A DNA stretch of 53,833 nt, taken from positions 1-53,833 of the forward strand of contig CAZFQS010000024.1 of NCBI GenBank assembly GCA_964521285.1. Reading direction: 5' to 3'. The translations under genes and the position numbers were made by a program. Origin of the DNA: G020354785 sp964521285. GTDB lineage: Bacteria > Bacteroidota > Bacteroidia > Bacteroidales > UBA10428. The notes under the pieces were generated by a model, which had not been told where the DNA came from, ran no database searches, and saw nothing but the letters and a program-made list of their open reading frames with translations. Positions 43,829 to 52,959 of this stretch are shown here, one piece after another; position 1 is the first letter of the stretch; each line of letters begins with the position of its first letter.

Positions 43829-46800
43829 TTACTCAATGAGTATTTTTTTCATTCCGCATACTTTATCGTTTCTAAGCATTAATATATAAACGCCACCCTC
43901 AAGATCCAACGACACACTTGTAGTCTGCAAAGGTGTGCCATATTCAATGTGAACCAGTTCTTTCCCTTCGGAACTGAAGATTGTCAGTGCATTGAATAAG
44001 GATTCCCAGGAAACCTGGATTTCTGAACGTGTTGGATTAGGGAAAACTGCAATTTCAGAATCTTTAGTAGTGTTATGGGGGTTAACAACCAGTGGTTGAG
44101 GAACAGTATTTGTTACTAAATAATCACTGAAATCCTGAAGTTTGCCATTATACCGGCTTCTTACATTGCCACCGGAGTAGCTCACCTTAATTTCATCACC
44201 GTATTGAATATAAGGAAAAATAGAAAAGCTTATCAAATCATTAGCGGAAGTTAGTGAAGGGATAGTTACAGGAACATTGTTCAGTGTAATCGTAAAAAAT
44301 TCTTTTTCTTCGCTGGCATCGAGCATAGGTTTGTCAAAAGTAATATCGATATATCTATAGTACGAACCGGCCTTCCTGGTTAATGCCGATATGACATTTG
44401 GCGGATAGCCACTGGCAGTATTTTTAATGGGCTCGGAGGTAAAAGAAGCTAACAGACCACCGTTAACTGCTTCCAGTCCGGTTCCCGTATAGGTGAGCGA
44501 AACCATATCTTCATAGTAGATTCTGCTATCAGGAAGGAGGACTATGATCGTAGAATCATATTCCAAAACTTCCGCAGTATTTATCAAAATATCATCCTTT
44601 CCTACTACTTCAATTACAAAATCGCCGGCGTAAGAAGCCGGCGAATTCATTTTTTTGCTCAGGTGCATCCATACCGTATCACCTTCATGTTTAGTTTCCA
44701 GTAATTTAATCCTTGGAACTGCACCAGGCAAGAGATTGTCAACTTCTAAACCGCTAAAAGGCATGAGGTTAATACCAGACGGATTTGTAATCGTTCCCGG
44801 ATTATATGAAATTGTAATTTCGTCGGTATTTGTTATTAATGCTGCCAAAGTAATAACCAGGAGACTGCTGTCGCCTTCAGCCAGGGAAATATCTGAAACT
44901 GGAATATTTTGAGAACCATTGGCCTCTATACTTAAACCGGAAGGTAGAGCAGGCTTTATTACCGTCTGACTTAGCTTTAATTGCAGCGTATCATCGTTAG
45001 TTACGCCTGCTGAAACAAACTCAGGTGCGGTTACTGCAATAAATTGTATCCATTTCAGCTTAAATAGTCTTCCTGATTCGGCACCGGTAAACCGGAGATA
45101 TACGTCATGCCGTCCTTCCACATGATTTACAGAAGCAGTGAAAGTTTCAAAAGTGTTCCAGTCACCTGTATTTAATATTTCACATTCAGCTACCTTTATT
45201 CCCGTATCAATAGAATCGAGCCATACTTCAATTGTTCCACCGGAACCGGCACTGGAAGCAGTTACTTCAATAGTTTTCGGGGCCTTTAAATATTCATCAT
45301 TTCCAAACTCTACACCCGCATAGAGAGTCCAGTCATTGTTATGAATACTATCCAGCTGATATATACCGTCTGTTTTTGTTGTACGCCACGTACCATATTG
45401 ATTAGCCGGACATTCAGCCATGATAGGTGTATATGCATCGCGATAAATATACAGATCAAAAAAAGCATCACTTCCCTGAACATACAGTCCCTGCCTGGTT
45501 CCGGTAAATGTTACATAATCGGAATATGAATCAATTTCAGATACATCAAAATCCTCACCTACTTGCACCCAGTCGCAACCTTTATTGCTGAAATAACCGC
45601 TAATACTATGGTTTACCCTGATGATCCTGAGCCACAGGGTATTTCCCACTGTATTATCGATCTCATATTCTGTGTTGTCAAAACTGAAGACTATTACTTT
45701 ATGGTTGTACTCATTTACAGAGCTGAATAATTTTACAAACATCGTTTCATCTCCTCTCATAATTCTAAGGCCGGCCTCGTCATTAACCGAAGTTGCATTG
45801 AATTCAAGACGTGTTATCAGTGAGTAATTATGTTCCCCGTCATTCTTGATAACAGTATTGGCCTTTGTACTGCTCTTAGGTGATAAATGCAACCATGCCG
45901 GCCGGTCGGTCAGCGAATATGTATTATCCAGGGTATAACCTAAAAACGACCATTCGGGATTCAGTTTATCCGAAGTGAAGAAATCGGATTTTGGCACCAT
46001 CCAGGGAATACCGCTACCGGAAATTTTTGGCGCAGTGAAGGGCTTATTAACAGGGTAATCAGCAACAGGTCTAAGATTAGCATCATAATGAACCTGATTT
46101 AATAATCCCTGCCGTCCCTGTCCTATCCATTCGCCTTTCGCATAAAGAGGATGAATTACCCAAAAGGTACTGTCATCAAGCATAATAACTGGTGAAGCAT
46201 GGTTGGGGCCTGTAAAAAGCGAACCCGGTTTCTGAGGATCGTTTACATTAAAAAAATCACCCAGCATTTCCCATGAATCCTCACTGTCTGTTAGCGTTTG
46301 ACTTCTCATAACCTTTTGACCCCCGCCTAAATCCCTGGCAAAAGAATAGTAGTAATAACCTTTATATTTCCACATTACAGGTCCTTCTGCCCAGCTATAC
46401 GGATGGGAAGGTGCCGGGTTTAACCAGTCCAGATTATAGACAACACCCTTAGGTTGACCGTCATTTCCCAGTTCAACAATACCGTTGTTTGGCCTCCCGT
46501 TTTTAACTACCAGGTACCATTTGTTGTCATCGTCAATAAAAATAGAATTATCATATCCTAAATCATATGGCAGGCTCGAAGGATTATTCACTCTTACCGG
46601 ATCTGACCATGGACCTGCCGGATCGTTTGCTGTTACATAATGCATAGTATTTGAGCGGGAAAAGTAATGCCAATACTGACCATTATAATAAACCATATGG
46701 CCTCCCCAGCATCCGCCCCCGGGATTATCACCGTAATTTGACCATGATGCTTTTACAGGTTGAGAAATCGCTTCCCAATGAATCAGGTCGGTTGAATGAA

Positions 46801-46981
46801 AAATTACCGGTGTAACATTAAAAGATGAACCGGTTGTATAAAAATCATTTCCGATGCGGGTAAGTGTGGCATCGGGGTGGTCGCCGGGTATTACCGGATT
46901 CATGTAGGTATCATCCGTTTGTGCAATAATATCCAGTTGTGATATGATGCATATCAGACCGGAAAAAATAAATACTTTCAT
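43829..46981 (-). CDS. Multidomain T9SS-exported GH43 enzyme with CBM6 and SwmB-like repeats
   Basis: 1050 residues: signal peptide about 1-20; GH43 propeller about 25-325 with candidate base Asp37 (GDHPDATL), pKa modulator Asp144 (LGYDNSIF) and acid Glu199 (SWAEGPV); a concanavalin-like GH43_C2 domain about 335-520; a CBM6-type module about 525-655 (AECPANQYGTW through FKLKWIQF); three SwmB-like Ig repeats about 660-965; and a type A T9SS sorting domain about 978-1050 (AVFPNPTRSE). Such enzymes release arabinose or xylose from arabinoxylan at the cell surface. The same repeat type occurs in the GH10 xylanase 36 kb away. It is the last gene of the leftward arabinoxylan operon, 58 bases behind the previous GH43. 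Confidence 0.92.
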   Translation of the reverse strand: MKVFIFSGLICIISQLDIIAQTDDTYMNPVIPGDHPDATLTRIGNDFYTTGSSFNVTPVIFHSTDLIHWEAISQPVKASWSNYGDNPGGGCWGGHMVYYNGQYWHYFSRSNTMHYVTANDPAGPWSDPVRVNNPSSLPYDLGYDNSIFIDDDNKWYLVVKNGRPNNGIVELGNDGQPKGVVYNLDWLNPAPSHPYSWAEGPVMWKYKGYYYYSFARDLGGGQKVMRSQTLTDSEDSWEMLGDFFNVNDPQKPGSLFTGPNHASPVIMLDDSTFWVIHPLYAKGEWIGQGRQGLLNQVHYDANLRPVADYPVNKPFTAPKISGSGIPWMVPKSDFFTSDKLNPEWSFLGYTLDNTYSLTDRPAWLHLSPKSSTKANTVIKNDGEHNYSLITRLEFNATSVNDEAGLRIMRGDETMFVKLFSSVNEYNHKVIVFSFDNTEYEIDNTVGNTLWLRIIRVNHSISGYFSNKGCDWVQVGEDFDVSEIDSYSDYVTFTGTRQGLYVQGSDAFFDLYIYRDAYTPIMAECPANQYGTWRTTKTDGIYQLDSIHNNDWTLYAGVEFGNDEYLKAPKTIEVTASSAGSGGTIEVWLDSIDTGIKVAECEILNTGDWNTFETFTASVNHVEGRHDVYLRFTGAESGRLFKLKWIQFIAVTAPEFVSAGVTNDDTLQLKLSQTVIKPALPSGLSIEANGSQNIPVSDISLAEGDSSLLVITLAALITNTDEITISYNPGTITNPSGINLMPFSGLEVDNLLPGAVPRIKLLETKHEGDTVWMHLSKKMNSPASYAGDFVIEVVGKDDILINTAEVLEYDSTIIVLLPDSRIYYEDMVSLTYTGTGLEAVNGGLLASFTSEPIKNTASGYPPNVISALTRKAGSYYRYIDITFDKPMLDASEEKEFFTITLNNVPVTIPSLTSANDLISFSIFPYIQYGDEIKVSYSGGNVRSRYNGKLQDFSDYLVTNTVPQPLVVNPHNTTKDSEIAVFPNPTRSEIQVSWESLFNALTIFSSEGKELVHIEYGTPLQTTSVSLDLEGGVYILMLRNDKVCGMKKILIE

Positions 46982-47039
46982 ATGTGCAAATTTTCAGTTT
47001 ATACTAATAATAAATTCCTTGTTTATTTTCTCATACTCG

Positions 47040-49097
47040 TCACAAATATTGGAACTTGGTTGTTGCAATTGTCTTATTATTTTGCAGTACTATAAAATAA
47101 ATTCCGGAATCAAGAGACAGTGATAGCGTAATGGAGGTTAAAGGGATTTTATAACTATAGTTTACTACCTGTTTACCATCTATACTATAGATAGCCAGTT
47201 TATTGAAGGTAGGTTCCCACAAAACCTGAAATTCCGACTGAACAGGATTAGGTATGATCAAAATATCGTAACTGACATTTTTACTTTCAATCGCATCAGG
47301 TTGATTCACATTTATTTTCCATCCCAAAACGGTTTTTATCCCGCACGGATTTGTAAAAGTTGCAGTTATATAACATGTACTAACAGGATAGATTACTTGT
47401 GCATTCGATGTGCCGGATAAGCCACAGCCACTCCACTTCCAAGTACCATCTCCATAAGCTTCCGGAATTAATAATACCGAATCGCCAGGGTTAACAGTAA
47501 CTTCATTTGTATCTGTTAATATACCGTCATTTACGCGTAAATAGGGTATACATATCGCCGGACCACATGTGTCGGTCCTGAACCAGTCTATATCTACATA
47601 GCCACCCGTATCAATTGTTGCATAATTAAATAGGCAAAATTTGTTACCTGTAAAGACTGAAAGGTTGAATTGCATGGCAAGTTCATTTCCAAGTAATGAA
47701 TAAGATTGATTATCGAAGCTATATGCAAAAGTGGCTTTACCCGTACCATAATGGGCGTTAGCCCTAAGATATATACTTAAAGAATCTGTGGCTACAGACT
47801 CGATTGTACTGCCATTATTGACCATGACAATGTGGTTACTGCCATTTGTTCTCCTGACCGCTATATACGCATATGGATACTGAAAAACAGCGAGTCCGGC
47901 CACATCACCTTCCTTCATATTATCCACCTCCATTCCGATGGTACCTGTTGAGGAAACTTCTTTTGAATAATAAGCGAAAATTCGTTGTGTAAGCGTATTC
48001 TGTGCCTCAGGCAGTGTAGTCACCGGTTTTACTGTTGAAAGTCTTAAATATCCGGGATTATCAGTGAGCAACCATTTTGTGGAATCCGGATTGTGGTTCC
48101 AGCCCCATTGCATACCCATTTCATCGTCTTCAAATTCGTCGGAAGCAGGTAAAATGGTCACAGGATATTCCTTTCCGACATCAGGTTTTGGATAGGTTAT
48201 TACTCCTTTGCCATCGACACCTACCATGGGCCAGTCATCTTCCCACGTCACAGGTTGCAGGGTCGGAAATCGTCCAAACGGACCTCCGTCCTGAAAGATA
48301 ACTGACCACCATTCCCCTGTCTGTGTTTCAATGAGAGCTCCCTGGTGAATGCCTGTACCTAAATTACCGTTGTCCCTGATAACTATTTTTTCTTCATAAG
48401 GTCCATAGATATTTTCTGAACGCAGGGCAACCTGGAATCCGTCCCCCCCTCCGTAGGTAGCATATAAATAATAGTAACCGTTGATTTTATAGACATGGCT
48501 GCCTTCAAGCCCGGGCCGAATATCACCTGTAAAAACGAGTACATCATCATCAACAGCAACAAAATTCGAATCCAGTTCAGTAATATAAATCGTGCTGTAG
48601 CCATGAGCTACATATATTTTTCCATCATCATCGAAGAATAAGCCCGGATCGTAAAATCCCCTGGGTAGCTTCCTCAGCTCCCAGGGTCCCTCAGGATTTG
48701 TTGCTGTACACACAAAACCTCCTTCATCAAGGGTTATGAACATCAAATAGTATTTGCCATCATGGAACTTTAAACTGGTTGCCCACTGGCCGTGACTGTA
48801 CCTGTTACATCCATCGAGATTATAGCATTTGCTGTAATCCATGCGCTGCACTGCATTACTACAATATTCCCAGTTTACCAGATCGTAGGATTTAAGGATC
48901 GGAACACCCGGAAAAATGAACATGGTAGTTGTAACCATATAATAGACCGAATCTACCCTGATTACATCGGGATCCGGAAAATCAGCATAAATAAGCGGAT
49001 TGGTATATGTACCATCTCCGTTGTCACTTTGCATTTTCTGTCCAGGGCAACTAGCCCAAATAAAAAAAACAAGTAGTAATATTACAAATACTTTCAT
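47040..49097 (-). CDS. T9SS-exported GH43 enzyme, paralogue of the gene at 51287
   Basis: 685 residues: signal peptide about 1-19; GH43 propeller about 30-310 with candidate base Asp42 (ADFPDPDVI), GFYDPGLFFDDDG containing the modulator Asp, and the acid in GLEGSHVYK; a GH43_C2 beta-sandwich about 315-515; an Ig-like domain about 525-605; and a T9SS sorting domain about 612-685 (LIIPNPVQSE). The first 515 residues resemble the GH43 encoded at 51287-52852 at about three residues in four by eye, so the two arose by duplication, and this one gained or kept a surface-export tail. Its ATG overlaps the stop of the shortened esterase gene (ATGA). Confidence 0.92.
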   Translation of the reverse strand: MKVFVILLLVFFIWASCPGQKMQSDNGDGTYTNPLIYADFPDPDVIRVDSVYYMVTTTMFIFPGVPILKSYDLVNWEYCSNAVQRMDYSKCYNLDGCNRYSHGQWATSLKFHDGKYYLMFITLDEGGFVCTATNPEGPWELRKLPRGFYDPGLFFDDDGKIYVAHGYSTIYITELDSNFVAVDDDVLVFTGDIRPGLEGSHVYKINGYYYLYATYGGGDGFQVALRSENIYGPYEEKIVIRDNGNLGTGIHQGALIETQTGEWWSVIFQDGGPFGRFPTLQPVTWEDDWPMVGVDGKGVITYPKPDVGKEYPVTILPASDEFEDDEMGMQWGWNHNPDSTKWLLTDNPGYLRLSTVKPVTTLPEAQNTLTQRIFAYYSKEVSSTGTIGMEVDNMKEGDVAGLAVFQYPYAYIAVRRTNGSNHIVMVNNGSTIESVATDSLSIYLRANAHYGTGKATFAYSFDNQSYSLLGNELAMQFNLSVFTGNKFCLFNYATIDTGGYVDIDWFRTDTCGPAICIPYLRVNDGILTDTNEVTVNPGDSVLLIPEAYGDGTWKWSGCGLSGTSNAQVIYPVSTCYITATFTNPCGIKTVLGWKINVNQPDAIESKNVSYDILIIPNPVQSEFQVLWEPTFNKLAIYSIDGKQVVNYSYKIPLTSITLSLSLDSGIYFIVLQNNKTIATTKFQYL

Positions 49098-49618
49098 AAC
49101 AATATAATTTTGCCATGAATATTTCTTTTACCATCATACAGATTAACCAGATAAACACCATTGCTTAACTGATCAATATTTAGTGTATTGTTGCTGATGT
49201 TGGAATAAGATAATTCCAACCTGCCGTTTATATCGTAAATACTCAGTTTTTTAATATCATAGTTACCAAAAAGCTTAATGGTTTGATATAATGGATTGTA
49301 AAAAATTTTGAATCCAATATCGCTTTGGTATTGTGATATATCAGTACTGGTAGTATCTATTCCGGGAACACGACCGAAAATCCTTTGTGCGAAATGGTAC
49401 AAACCGGCTTTCCAAACCGACCAATCGTGGCCTTTGCCCGCTTCAATCAAATAATAATGGTCAATATTTGCCTTATAACCATCGAACCCTGAAGGAGGAG
49501 GAGCTATATTATCCTGCGGGAACAGAACTTGTGGATTAGATACAATCATTAAAGCAATTAATGATTTTCTGATAAAATCCCGTTTTATCCTGCCTGTTTT
49601 TAGTTTATATTTAATCAT
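49094..49618 (-). pseudogene. CE1-type esterase reduced to its two ends, with T9SS domain
   Basis: The N-terminus (to about residue 53) is a signal-like region followed by APPPSGFDGYKANID, the usual lead-in of Bacteroidota CE1 xylan or feruloyl esterases. It then jumps at about 49455-49462 to YYLIEAGKGHDWSVWKAGLY, the segment with the catalytic His (His64) that closes the same domain, and ends in a type A T9SS sorting domain (about 105-174). About 200 residues, including the GxSxG nucleophile Ser and the catalytic Asp, are missing although the frame stays open. As given it cannot be an esterase. It sits between GH51 and GH43 in the arabinoxylan operon, exactly where an acetyl or feruloyl esterase would be expected, and is translationally coupled to the GH43. 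Confidence 0.72.
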
Positions 49619-49721
49619 ACTTTTAGTTGTTAAGAATCAGAACCCGGATTGTTTTCTGAGAGTCACTAGTTTTTTTGACTTTATAGTTTGCTGATACCAA
49701 TATATCGCCATTCTATCATAG

Positions 49722-51254
49722 TCATTGCCTCTTCACTCCTGCTTTAATCTGTGTAAATGAATGCGCAGGGAATGAATATGATATTTTATTCTTTTCTGTT
49801 TTGATCTCTTCTGATACAGGAATATACTGCCCCTGCTTATCATATATAAAGTGGTCTTTGAGCGAATCTCCGGTAACTACTTTTGCTTCAGCCTTCCCTG
49901 TAAATTCACCTGAACTGGTAATTATGTCCGCAATGATCGTATTGTCTTTATGCCTGTTAATCACATTAATATAAACGTTATTTGTTTCTTTTGAGCAGAC
50001 TGTTGTAACATCAAGAAAAGGGATGCCTTTGTATTTTTCTGTATTGAAAGTATCACACTCAACGTAAGTATCGACAGAGTTTCCACAACAGTTGTTTGAA
50101 AACAATTTAAACGTGTTATATAACGGTGTTTTGAAAGTTCCTTTTGCTTTGTCTATTTGTAACAGAGAAGTAAGCAATGTGAAGTTTGCCATTTTAACAA
50201 TATCGGCATGACGAATAAAAGAATTAAAATACATGGCAACTGCCAGGGTAGATAACAGATTTTGACCGAACGGGGCCCACTCATCAACCGAGAGGTAAAT
50301 GGATTTCATTGTCGGATACATGGCTTTAGCAACGTTAATCTGCGCATGAAGGACTTTAATTTTTTCTTCAATATCAAATGAACTCTGTCCTACATAATCA
50401 TAATAATTATCGGTTCTGTTCCAATAACGGTGAATGGAGATATAGTCGGCAATATCTCTAAGTTCGGTAATTATTTTCCAGTTCCAGTCAATCCATTTGC
50501 CGGTACTCTCGTAGTACGACGAACCGTTAGCGATAAACTTAATTGTATTGTCGGTGGCTTTCATCGCTTTTGCAGCCTCAATTGCAACCTTGCAATAATC
50601 TTCGGCGTTTTTGTATCCCATGATCCAGGGTGATCCGTCAACTTCGTTACCAAGACACCAGTATTTTACATTGAATGGTTCCTGATTACCATACTTAGCA
50701 CGTAAATCTGAATAATAGGTACCCTTTTCCAAATTGCAATATTCAACCCAGTAGCGTGCATCGTTTATGCTGCCAAGACCAAGATTAACACAAATAACAT
50801 CTTCACTTCCAATCGACCTGTTTAATTGTATCCATTCGTCTGTTCCAACATGATTATTATCAATGGCACCCCATGCAAGGTCTTTACGCACAGGACGTTG
50901 TTCTTTCGGGCCAATGCCGTCCTGCCAGTTATAACCAGCAACATAATTACCACCTGGCCACCGCATGTTTGTTATTTTAAGTTCTTTCATCGCTTCAATA
51001 TAATTTCTTTTGAAGCCGTTCTCGTCCGCAAGGGGAGAGGAAGGATCATACAAAATTCCATACATTGTGTTTATGGATGTGGTATCAGATAATCCGAATC
51101 TCCTGGGATTAAACTCTATAGGTTCCATGAATACACCATAGATTTTAGGATCAATTTCCCCTATTATTCTGTCAATATCGATGTTGATATTTGCCGTTTG
51201 AGCAAATAAGTAATAAGGAAGAGCAAGCAGTAAAATAAAGAATAATTTTTTCAC
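49722..51254 (-). CDS. GH51 alpha-L-arabinofuranosidase
   Basis: 510 residues with a signal peptide (about 1-18) and no lipobox or T9SS tail, so likely periplasmic. TIM barrel about 30-390 with NMRWPGGNYVAGYNW (96-110), the acid/base Glu204 in CLGNE and the nucleophile Glu325 in LSVDEWAPFG; a C-terminal beta-sandwich about 395-510. GH51 enzymes remove terminal alpha-L-arabinofuranose from arabinoxylan and arabinan with retention. The length matches the family. It lies 32 bases behind a GH43 gene, in one operon with the other arabinoxylan enzymes, and would act on imported oligosaccharides. Confidence 0.94.
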   Translation of the reverse strand: MKKLFFILLLALPYYLFAQTANINIDIDRIIGEIDPKIYGVFMEPIEFNPRRFGLSDTTSINTMYGILYDPSSPLADENGFKRNYIEAMKELKITNMRWPGGNYVAGYNWQDGIGPKEQRPVRKDLAWGAIDNNHVGTDEWIQLNRSIGSEDVICVNLGLGSINDARYWVEYCNLEKGTYYSDLRAKYGNQEPFNVKYWCLGNEVDGSPWIMGYKNAEDYCKVAIEAAKAMKATDNTIKFIANGSSYYESTGKWIDWNWKIITELRDIADYISIHRYWNRTDNYYDYVGQSSFDIEEKIKVLHAQINVAKAMYPTMKSIYLSVDEWAPFGQNLLSTLAVAMYFNSFIRHADIVKMANFTLLTSLLQIDKAKGTFKTPLYNTFKLFSNNCCGNSVDTYVECDTFNTEKYKGIPFLDVTTVCSKETNNVYINVINRHKDNTIIADIITSSGEFTGKAEAKVVTGDSLKDHFIYDKQGQYIPVSEEIKTEKNKISYSFPAHSFTQIKAGVKRQ

Positions 51255-51286
51255 GTTAGTAATTATTTTGTTAGTGAATAAATAAT

Positions 51287-52852
51287 TTAGTTATGAGCAT
51301 TTGAGTATTCCAACGGGATTCTAAACCAGTCAAAATCAACATATCCGCCTGTTGATTTTGTTGCATAATTAAACAGGCAAAACTTGTTTCCGGTAAATAC
51401 AGTAAGATTAAATCTCATTGACAATTCATTACCAAGTGAAGTAAATTTTTTATTATCTAAACTGTATGAGAAGGATGCCTTGCTTGTACCATAATGTGCC
51501 GATGCCTGCAAGTATATGGTTTTATCTTTCATTTCCACCGAATCTATAGTTTCTCCATTGTTTACCATTATGATGTATTTGGAGTCATTAATTTGTTTCA
51601 CAGCTATATAAGCATATGGATCCTGAAATACAGCTAAACCGGCTATATCACCATCTTTCATATGGTCCACATCAATCTTTGTAACGGCAATTGTAGGTAT
51701 GGTTTTAGAGTAATAAGCAAATGGCCTTTGTGTGAGAGTGTTACGTGCTTCACGCAAATTTGAAACTGCTTTTCCTGTTATTAATCTTATATATCCTGGC
51801 TTTTGAGTTAGCGACCATTTTGCAGAATCAGGATTATGGTTCCATCCCCACTGCATGCCAAGTACTGCATTATTAAATTCGTCCGACGTTGGAAGTATTT
51901 TGATCGGATAATTTATCCCGACATTTGGCTTCTTGTATGTTACGACACCTTTCCCGTCAACACCTGCTATTGGCCAGTCATCTACCCATGTTACGGGATG
52001 CAAGGATGGAAAGCGTCCAAAAGGACCTTGATCTACAAAGAGTATTGTCCACCATTCCCCGGTTTGTGTTTTAATGAGTGCTCCCTGATGTACTCCAAAG
52101 TTTACTCCTTTTGTGGTATCTCTTATAACTACCTTTTGTTCATAGGGCCCGTAAATATTTTTTGAGCGTAGCGCTACCTGGATTCCATCTACACCTCCGT
52201 AAGTGCAGTATAAATAGTAATAATCATTGATTTTATAAACATGAGTCCCTTCAAGCCCTCTGCGGATATCTCCGGTGTAAACTAAAGAATCATTTCCCTT
52301 GGGGGCAAAGTTGTTATCAATCTCTGTTACGTAAAGTTTACTGTAACCATGTGCCACATAAATTCTTCCATCATCATCAAAGAATAACCCCGGATCATAA
52401 AAACCCTTTGGTAATTTTTTTATTTCCCAGGGCCCTTCGGGTTTTGAAGCTTTACAGAGAAATCCACCTTCATCGAGTGTAATGAAGAGCAAATAAAATT
52501 TACCATTGTGATATCTTAAACTTGTGGCCCACTGACCATGTGAATATCTGTTACAACCATCAAGGTCATAGCATTTACTGAAATCGAATCGTTGTACCGC
52601 ATTACTGCAATATTCCCAATTAACAAGGTCATAAGATTTAACAATCGTAACACCCGGGAAAACAAACATGGTAGTAGTAACCATGTAATAAGTATCCCCT
52701 ACCAGGATTACATCCGGGTCAGGAAAATCGGCAGCGATAACCGGATTGGTATAAGTTCCGTCGCCGTTGTCACTGTGCAGTTTCTGTGCAAATAAACTGA
52801 CTAATGGTAAAAACGATAGCGTAATAATTATTAAGAATACATTATTTTTCAT
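51287..52852 (-). CDS. GH43 enzyme, paralogue of the gene at 47040, without sorting tail
   Basis: 521 residues: signal peptide about 1-22, GH43 propeller about 30-315 with ADFPDPDVI (base), GFYDPGLFFDDDG (modulator) and GLEGTHVYK (acid), and a GH43_C2 beta-sandwich about 320-515 ending DFDWFRIP. It lacks the Ig and T9SS domains of its paralogue, so it is probably periplasmic while the other is at the surface. Members of this branch are xylosidases or arabinofuranosidases. It follows the glycan-binding lipoprotein gene after a strong hairpin and precedes GH51 by 32 bases. Confidence 0.92.
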   Translation of the reverse strand: MKNNVFLIIITLSFLPLVSLFAQKLHSDNGDGTYTNPVIAADFPDPDVILVGDTYYMVTTTMFVFPGVTIVKSYDLVNWEYCSNAVQRFDFSKCYDLDGCNRYSHGQWATSLRYHNGKFYLLFITLDEGGFLCKASKPEGPWEIKKLPKGFYDPGLFFDDDGRIYVAHGYSKLYVTEIDNNFAPKGNDSLVYTGDIRRGLEGTHVYKINDYYYLYCTYGGVDGIQVALRSKNIYGPYEQKVVIRDTTKGVNFGVHQGALIKTQTGEWWTILFVDQGPFGRFPSLHPVTWVDDWPIAGVDGKGVVTYKKPNVGINYPIKILPTSDEFNNAVLGMQWGWNHNPDSAKWSLTQKPGYIRLITGKAVSNLREARNTLTQRPFAYYSKTIPTIAVTKIDVDHMKDGDIAGLAVFQDPYAYIAVKQINDSKYIIMVNNGETIDSVEMKDKTIYLQASAHYGTSKASFSYSLDNKKFTSLGNELSMRFNLTVFTGNKFCLFNYATKSTGGYVDFDWFRIPLEYSNAHN

Positions 52853-52890
52853 TTTGGTAGATTTTTGATTCTTGAAATTATACTTCTATT

Positions 52891-52922
52891 AAATAGGGAG
52901 GCTATAAAAAGCCTCCCTATTT
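52891..52922 (-). terminator. Strong hairpin between the glycan-binding lipoprotein and GH43 genes
   Basis: AAATAGGGAGGCT and AGCCTCCCTATTT form a perfect 13-bp stem with a 6-base loop. The T-run after the stem is short on the minus strand, so it may be a partial terminator or a transcript-stabilising element that sets different levels for binding proteins and enzymes. Confidence 0.75.
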
Positions 52923-52959
52923 ATAAAACATTTCGCTCAGAGAAAATTAAATCCAAAAA

